Program-made: the position numbers and the translations under genes
Notes under the pieces: generated by a model
The model's database searches: none
The model's input: the letters and a program-made list of their open reading frames with translations, nothing else
Told to the model about the DNA's origin: nothing
NCBI GenBank assembly: GCA_014905825.1
Contig: JACGCN010000001.1
Coordinates: 3,596,001 to 3,660,000 of the forward strand
Reading direction: 5' to 3'
Length of the DNA stretch: 64,000 nt
Source of the DNA: Lyophyllum atratum
Lineage: Eukaryota > Basidiomycota > Agaricomycetes > Agaricales > Lyophyllaceae
In this document: positions 57,062 through 64,000 of the stretch, in pieces
Layout of the letters: every line of letters begins with the position of its first letter
How positions within the stretch are numbered: the stretch's first letter is position 1

Positions 57062-60000
57062 ATGGCATACCACCAGAACGATCCATATTCTAGAGCTCAA
57101 GCAGCCCTCCAATAACTATCAATATCCTCCTGCAGTCGATTACCCACCGGATCAATACAACGACTATGACGGACAAGCGAACTGGGATAGCAAGTCTGCC
57201 AAATCGTTCCAGAGCGGCCATGGCGGCTCTCAAGTCCATCTCAACCCATACGGTCACGAAATGGCCCAGCATGCGCCTCCCGTTCCCACCATGCCCTACG
57301 CGCAGCAGCAGCAGAACTACCCTCCGAAGCAGAATTACCAGCACCCCGGAATGTACGATCGCGAGCACAGCAATACAGGATATTCCGTGATGCGGGAAAA
57401 GATGATGCGACGGAGATCTGTGCGCCAAGTTACCACTCTTCCAGGGTAACTTGGTGCTCGACGTCCCTGTACCCTCGAATATCGTGCCCGCAGGAAAACA
57501 AGATGTCGAGGAGATGTCCAGGATGAGGTACACTGCGGCTACATGCGACCCGGACGACTTCATGTCTTCGCGTTATTCGTTACGGCCATACCTCCTGGGT
57601 CGCCAGACGGAACTCTTCATCGTGATGACCATGTATAACGAGGACGAGATATTGTTCGTTAAAACGATGAACGCGTGAGTTCAATTCATTTAGCATATCT
57701 TCATTATTCAATGCCGATCTGCAGTGTCATCAAGAATGTCGCGCATTTATGCGGCCGAAATAAATCAAAGACATGGGGCCCCGAGGGTTGGAAGAAGGTT
57801 GTTGTCTGCGTTGTCTCCGACGGTAGAAACAAAGTCAACAAGCGTACTCTCCAAGTCCTGAGTCTTGTGAGCACACCTTTGCTGACTTCCATTCACATCT
57901 AATACCTGGCTTCCAGATGGGGTGCTATCAAGAGGGCATTGCCAAAGATTCCGTTGCTGGGAAGGACGTCACAGCCCACATCTTTGAGTGAGAAATTCCA
58001 TGTTTCCAACCTGTTCTATTTTTGACTTCTGTATAGATACACCTCCAGCGTTATCGTGACCGAGTCAGGCGAAGTGGGGCAGGGAACGTGTCCCGTCCAG
58101 ATTCTTTTCTGTCTCAAGGAACAGAATAAGAAGAAGCTCAACAGTCACCGCTGGTTCTTCAATGCCTTTGGTCCGCTCATTAAGCCCAACGGTAAGCAGC
58201 ATCTGCGCTCGTGAATGAACCTCATCTGAGACGAGATGATCTCAGTCTGTATTCTCCTGGATGTCGGTACCAAGCCTACTGGAACGTCAATTTACGAACT
58301 TTGGAAATGTGCGTTCATCTATCATCCTGTTTCAACGTTATGAACCAATACCACAGGTTTCGACAAGCACCCCGGCGTCGGCGGCGCCTGCGGAGAGTAA
58401 GCCATGATGCATAATTCACTCTTGATACATATCGTTGATCCTGATTGCTAGAATTTGTGTGGACACCGGCAGAGGCTGCAGTCTCCTACTAACTAGTCCC
58501 CTGGCTGCATCTCAAAACTTCGAGGTATTTCTGGCGCATTTGCGTATCTTTACGTATATTGATCGGGTTCATAGTACAAAATGTCTAATATTCTCGATAA
58601 ACCCCTGGAGGTTAGTCGGTTTTGACATTGTTTGAGCAGGACCGCCGGATCTCATATCTTTGCAGAGCGTGTTCGGTTATATCAGCGTGCTGCCTGGTGC
58701 CTTCAGTGCGTACCGATATCGGGCCTTGTTGAATGGCCCCAACGGCAAGGGCCCTCTTGCCTCATACTTCAAGGGTGAGACCATGCATGGCGGATCTAGC
58801 GATGCGGGTCTTTTTGGTATGTTGTTGCTCGTCTTTCGTCGTTTCATTGCCCATGCTGACTATGATGGTTTCACCCTCTAGAGGTAACTTGCGCTACTCG
58901 GCACGTCATGTATGTTATACTGACTGATGGACTCCAATAGCGAAATATGTATCTTGCCGAAGATCGTATTTTATGCTTTGAGATCGTGACTAAGAAGAAG
59001 GAGGGTTGGACGTATGTGCTCCTGATATCTATTCTTCCGGCTCTGTCCTGATTATTGGATCAAGTTTGAAGTACGTCAAGAGTGCCAAGGCCTCCACCGA
59101 TGTGCCTGCATCTGTTTGTCGCGCTTTTGATTTCAGTGTGATATGGCGCATTTATGAATGAAAATCTTCTCCACAGGTCCCTGAGTTCATTTCCCAACGT
59201 CGTCGATGGTTGAATGGCTCCCTGTTCGCATCAATTCACGCGACTGTCTTTTGGTTCAGGATCTGGACATCAGGACAGAATTTCTTCCGGAAGATCATTC
59301 TCCAGGTAGTTCACTCTTTCAATTGTTGATATTAATGGCGCTGAAATTATTTTCTAGTTTGAATTCATCTACAACGCTATTCAGCTTATCTTCACATGGA
59401 CATCTCTTGCTAATTTCTACCTGGCATTCTTCTTCGTAAGTTTTGACCTGAAGCTTGAATGATTAGTGTGCTGATCGAGCGTCAACTACTCGCAGCTCGT
59501 CTCATCGGCAACTGCACCAGGCAAGAACAATGCATTCAATTTCCTGAGCGCCGGCGCAGGGAAATATGTGTTCGACGTCTTCCTGAATCTATACATCGGT
59601 CTTCTCTTCGTCGTCCTCGTGTGTTCTCTTGGAAACCGACCCCAGGTGGGAGGACAGTCTTCCATCGTATGATAGACACTGAGACCAAATCCTTGCAGGG
59701 TTCCAAATGGACATACTTCACGGCTATCATCCTCTTCGGTCTATGCAATATCATTACTATGTGGTGTGCAGGTTATACTGTCTATCTCGCAGTACCTCAT
59801 AGCCTGGCGGGATGGTCAGACCTCCCTGAGTATGCTCGCTCTGATTTGATCTGTCTCATACAGCGCTAATGTTTGATTGTCTTCTAACAGTCTCATTATG
59901 ACCAACAAGACTCTACGAGATATCGTCATCGCTCTTTTGGCTACCTATGGCCTCTACTTCATCAGCTCTTTCATGCACTTCGAGCCATGGCACATGTTCA

Positions 60001-60640
60001 CCAGTTTTATCCAGTACATGTTCCTGCTGCCCTCCTACGTCAATATCCTGATGATGTACGCCATGTGCAATTTGCACGATGTCACCTGGGGAACAAAGGG
60101 AGACAATGGCGCTGCGAAAGATCTTGGAGGGGCGAAGAAGGTCAAGAATGAAGATGGCAATGAGGTCATGGAGGTTGAGCTTCCCACCGCGAAGGAAGAC
60201 GTTGAGCAGCTGTGGATTGCCGCACGTAATTCCCTCAAGATCAAACCTCCCCCAGAGAAGGAGAGCCGTGATGCTGCCACCTAAACAGGCCGATCACGAC
60301 AGGAACAGCAGAACGAATGTCGTGCTTGCATGGGTTGGATCAAACATGTATGTTGCATGCTGAAAGCTTTGGACTACCTGTCTGACTCTTCTTTAGGCTT
60401 ATGATCGTCGTTTTCACTTCAAACTGTCTTTGCAGACTGGGTCAAGGACCATGTTCAGGCTGCAGACGGCACCGCCTTCAACCCTTACCTGACTTTCTTA
60501 TTCTGGGCATTGTGCGTGTCCTTCGTGAACTTTTGCCCGTTCTATGAACCTAACCCTCTTTGCTTACCAGCGCTGGATTGTCTGCCATTCGATTTATGGG
60601 TTCTTTCTTGTACCTTGTTTTCCGACTTTTCGGGTTCTAG
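57062..60640 (+). CDS. Chitin synthase (division 1, class I-III type)
   Basis: Multi-exon gene for a plasma-membrane enzyme that polymerises UDP-GlcNAc into chitin. A Tyr/Gln/Pro-rich N-terminus ([24 protein letters not shown]) precedes the conserved start of the core ([20 protein letters not shown], then [17 protein letters not shown]). Catalytic blocks follow: [49 protein letters not shown], the EDR motif (58959-58967) and the QRRRW motif (59195-59209, [13 protein letters not shown]). Several membrane spans follow ([47 protein letters not shown]) and the end is [15 protein letters not shown] at TAG 60638-60640. The frame breaks near 57101-57108, 57434, 60282 and 60424-60427. The break at 60282 creates a premature TAA, after which [16 protein letters not shown] resumes. 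Confidence 0.92.
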
Positions 60641-60969
60641 AAAATTGCTACAGTACCTTTCTTTCTTTGTATATCCATGTGGGATACGGACCAGTTTACG
60701 GGAATAATGTTACTTTTTGTACTGTTATGATACCCTTCGAACATTATTCCCTCTCGATAATCAAATTCACTCAGATAATGTGGTTGGCTGGCAAGACAGG
60801 CGAATGGATTAACAAGTTCTTGGTTATTCCGGATGGTCGCGTAGGAGTACATATACGTAGAAGGTAAAAGGAGGTATGCAAGAACCAGGATGCGATTGTA
60901 ACAAAGATATGATGGGAAGTAACGATGCAAAGAGAGCTATGTGCGCGAACCAAGAACCCTCGTGGCACC

Positions 60970-63900
60970 TTATGGGTCGTTGTCAAGCTCATGGTACGGA
61001 TACGACAAGCTCATCTTCGGGGACACAATTTCGAACTGTGAGGTATCGAAGCTGGGCCGGCTCTCACGCGATTCCCGCGATGACGCCATCGACCGGCGGG
61101 GCGATGTCGATCTCACACTAAGGGCCTTATTCACTTGCGGCGGCGAATGCGACGAGTCGATTGACGAGTTTGTGAGCCTAGATCGCACAGATTGCCGGTG
61201 GTCACCCCTGTTCACAAAATGCTGAGGAATCTGCGGACTTGGTGGGATGTCCGGCGGCGGAGAGACCACAGAACCTCGTGTCGAGCCGAAATTAAGGACA
61301 CTAGGCCGTCTCCCACGGGGGGCACCTGCGTTCGGTCTCTCGAGACTCGAACGAGGCTCAGGTACACTCGTTGGCTGCTGTGGTTGGGTAGCAGCAGATG
61401 TCGATGACTTCCAGCCCTTGAGGATTGACTTGCGGATGCTGAAGTTTTCCTTTTCCGGTGCTGCAGCTGGAGGAGCGAGCGACAGGGGCATATTTCCGCT
61501 CACCATTGTCGGGGTGGGTGGAGGGAGTTGCGCTGTTTGAAAGCTGGGCGAAGGAAGGGGTGGTGATGCGGGTCGAGAATGAGACGGAGTTCGGCGTGTT
61601 GGGTATGGGGATTCCTGGTCAAAGTGCAGACGATCTAATTGGGAACTGCTTCTTGAGGGGCGCATATTCGCGGCCACGATCGGCTGAGGGTTCATACTCC
61701 TTCCATTGAAGGTACCGGGGGTAATGGGCAACTGCTGCGGTGGGGGTATTGGCATTTGCTGTTGAGGGTGATGTTGAGGGTGAAGAGCCGGTGGGGCCGA
61801 GAGCGGCGGCGGAGCCTGGGGTACCGGTGGTGGCATATCCTGCGACCGACGGGGCGGTGCAGGCTGGGGAGACAATCTACCGAATGTTGGGGTCTTCGAA
61901 GGTTCATTTGAGTATTCCTGAGATGGGCGCTCGGGCAATGGAGGGAACGATGAACCCGACGGGGTAGGCGGGATGGAAATGGAAGGATTCTTGGTGCTCT
62001 TCCTCCAGAACCTTTTGATCGTGTTCACGGTCATCATAGTCGCACGATTACTCGACTTCGCATTCGTTTCCACCCCCGTGATCGAATCGACCGAGAAACG
62101 ACTCGTGGCCGTGGAGCTACTGCGCCCATGGCCATCGACGCCGTTTGCGGATTCGCGAGGCCCTGCTTGCAAAATGACTGGAATGGGGGATTGTCCTGTC
62201 GAAGAGTCTTTATCCCAATATGCCGAAGATTGCCGCGAACCAGAGGGGACAGCTGGTGTCGACGAGAATCGACCGAAGGGGTCGGGTGAAAGAGGAATGA
62301 TGGGGGACTCGGTAGGGATACCTGCGTTTATGGCTCCAGGAGCGGGATATCCTCGCTCCTCCTCAAGCTCGCGTTTTCGGGTTTCTGTCTCTGCAGACAT
62401 CTCAGACCCTGATCTGGGTATCGACTGGTACGACCTGGGTGCTGATGTCGTAACACCATTTAATGCTAGGCGGGGAGGAGATGGAGGCGCATCGCGTCGG
62501 CGGGGTGGAGAGGTGTTGGAGAGTGATACAACAGAAGTCGCTGGCAAAGCTGCTTGCGATTTGGATTCTGGGGAATCTCTGTATATTGCGAAGTCAGGAA
62601 CTGCAGGGGATCAGAAGTAGATTAGACGTACGGGAAATTGTTCGCCATCCCTGCGTGCTGAGGAAGCCTGGGAGAGGGAGGGAAATAGTCTCCGTTAAGT
62701 TTTCCAGGTGAGAGGGTGAAGGAGTTTGGTGAAAGCGACGGGATATGACGACTCTCCTCATCCTCCAGATCGGCGTGCAAAATGCGGGGTGAGAGCTGCG
62801 CCAGAGTTCGCTCGATCTCGTCTAGCTGGGCTCTCATAACGTATTGACTCCGACGTCGGTCATGTGGATCGTTATCGTCGTACTATAAAGGAAGTTATAT
62901 TTTTGAAAAAGAATACGAAAAAGACCACTACTCACGTCTTCCGTTGGGTCCAACCCAAGGTCCAGATCATCGAAGACCGCGCCTCCTCTCTTTTCAGACT
63001 CTTCTGGACTTCGTACCCTCCCAAAGTCTGTCCGGAACTCCTCCTCGTTCTCACCCAGATTTTCCTTCGGTTCCTCACTCTCAGCCTCGTTGAGGTACGC
63101 CAAGTTGGTGCTGCCGGCGCTGCTGGGCATGGGACTGGGTTCAGCAGGGACCACCAGATCGTGATCTTTCTGTGGCACCCCTGGAACAAGCACTAGCGGC
63201 GGTGGAACATGCTTCTTGGTGCTCGTTGGTGATGACGCTCTTTTACTCGGGGGCGAGGACGGGATGGAGACGGATAAGCTCGGCCGCGACATCTGATCCA
63301 GCAACGCTTGGACTTCATCCTCCTCCTTTCCAAGATGCTCGAACTCTGACTCGGTGGGACTGGGAAGTGCAGTGAGATCTGCAGCATTAAGGGCGAGATT
63401 CACGACATTCGGGTTGGTCTGACGCTTGGAGTCGCGCGGGGAACTAGTTTGCAGATCCGCCCAGGTATCTGCGTCCGTTCCGAAGACGTCAACGAGAGGG
63501 TCCTTGGCCATTGTCATAGTGGCAACACGTGCTGTCGACTCGAAATCCTCTTCCTCGTAATCGTCATCTGACCATTCGTTTTCCTCCGGTTCAGCAAGCT
63601 GCTCATACTCAGCCGAGTCAGGAATGGACATCTGCTCGGATACGGCGGTCATCTCGGGCTCCGGATTTGGCTGCTCTTCGGTAGGAGACAGCATAAGGGA
63701 TACCGGACTTCCTACTTGCTTCTTTCCAGTCAAGAAGTCGATATGCCGTGGCCGTTCCTGCGAGCCGTCCGAGTGCTCTCCACCTTCGGTCATGCTTCCC
63801 TTCCTCCCATTCCTACTCTCTGCGCGTTTGGCATGATTCATCCTTCTACTTCTCAACCATGGCTCATACCACGGCGCCTTCCGACGGTCGATGTCAAACT

Positions 63901-64000
63901 CAACTTTAGCTAGAATGGGGATGATGGATGAAGACATAAGTCCGGGTAGGTCTAACGAATTTGCTCGCGTTGCTGGCTCCTCCAGGAATGACGGAGCAAC
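60970..64000 (-). CDS. Large Ser/Pro-rich disordered protein (5' end outside window)
   Basis: Minus-strand gene reading from the window edge to TGA at 60970. The frame is open and coding-like up to base 64000 (ATRANSLDLPGLMSSSIIP), so the real start lies outside; the ATG at 63937 is internal or alternative. The product is acidic and Ser/Thr-rich at first (ENEWSDDDYEEEDFES, KDPLVDVFGTDADTWADL). A short helix segment (RAQLDEIERTLAQLSPRIL, about 62780-62835) and a long Pro-rich part with poly-Pro runs suitable for SH3 binding come after introns at about 62890-62838 and 62621-62548. A small basic region (TIKRFWRKSTKNPS) is repeated in style by IRKSILKGWKSS. No domain is recognised; a scaffold or cytoskeletal role is a guess only. 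Confidence 0.7.

Overview
The window is nuclear DNA of a filamentous basidiomycete, most likely a mushroom-forming agaricomycete. Nearly every gene is cut by short introns of about 40-65 bases with GT-AG ends and frequent gtacgt or gtaagt donors. Gene spacing is tight, and the protein set (EF2, chitin synthase, GWT1, a basidiomycete DUF6535 membrane protein, fungal homeodomain proteins) fits a fungus of this group. I see no mobile element, rRNA, tRNA, CRISPR array or viral insertion.

Layout. 1-4938: two tandem EF2 genes, the first cut by the window edge. 5120-8810: an RRM protein, then a Ser-rich protein of unknown role. 9113-16030 (minus): a protein with a degenerate homeodomain and the Ski2 exosome helicase. 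16220-18214: a single-span membrane glycoprotein. 18562-19953 (minus): a methyltransferase, followed by about 2.2 kb without a gene. 22121-27198 (minus): IST1, the mitochondrial calcium uniporter and an F-box/LRR-like protein. 27438-29391: GWT1. 29939-31005 (minus): mitochondrial ribosomal protein uL30m and an uncertain small gene. 31610-34070: an SH3-RasGEF. 34522-35519 (minus): Rab5. 35868-41442: a Mei2-like RNA-binding protein, a LAMTOR2-like roadblock protein and a COQ1-like prenyl synthase. 41921-49069 (minus): DUF6535 protein, a protein with three homeodomains, and pantothenate kinase. 49479-55173 (minus): coatomer gamma and casein kinase 1. 57062-60640: chitin synthase. 60970-64000 (minus): a long disordered protein that runs off the window.

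The content is mostly housekeeping: translation, RNA decay, vesicle traffic (IST1, Rab5, COPI), signalling (RasGEF, CK1, LAMTOR2), mitochondrial function (MCU, uL30m, COQ1-like) and cell wall/GPI synthesis (chitin synthase, GWT1). There is no gene cluster of one pathway.

Three things stand out. (1) A 492-residue protein carries three homeodomains, each split by a phase-2 intron at the same Met codon. (2) There are unusual splice structures: a 14-base and a 6-base micro-exon, and three GC-AG introns all with donor gcaagt. (3) Many conserved genes (MCU, GWT1, RasGEF, Rab5, COQ1-like, coatomer gamma, chitin synthase, methyltransferase) contain 1-2 base frame breaks that introns cannot explain. 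These look like assembly indels rather than wholesale pseudogenisation. Exon limits were read by eye and remain unverified without transcript data.
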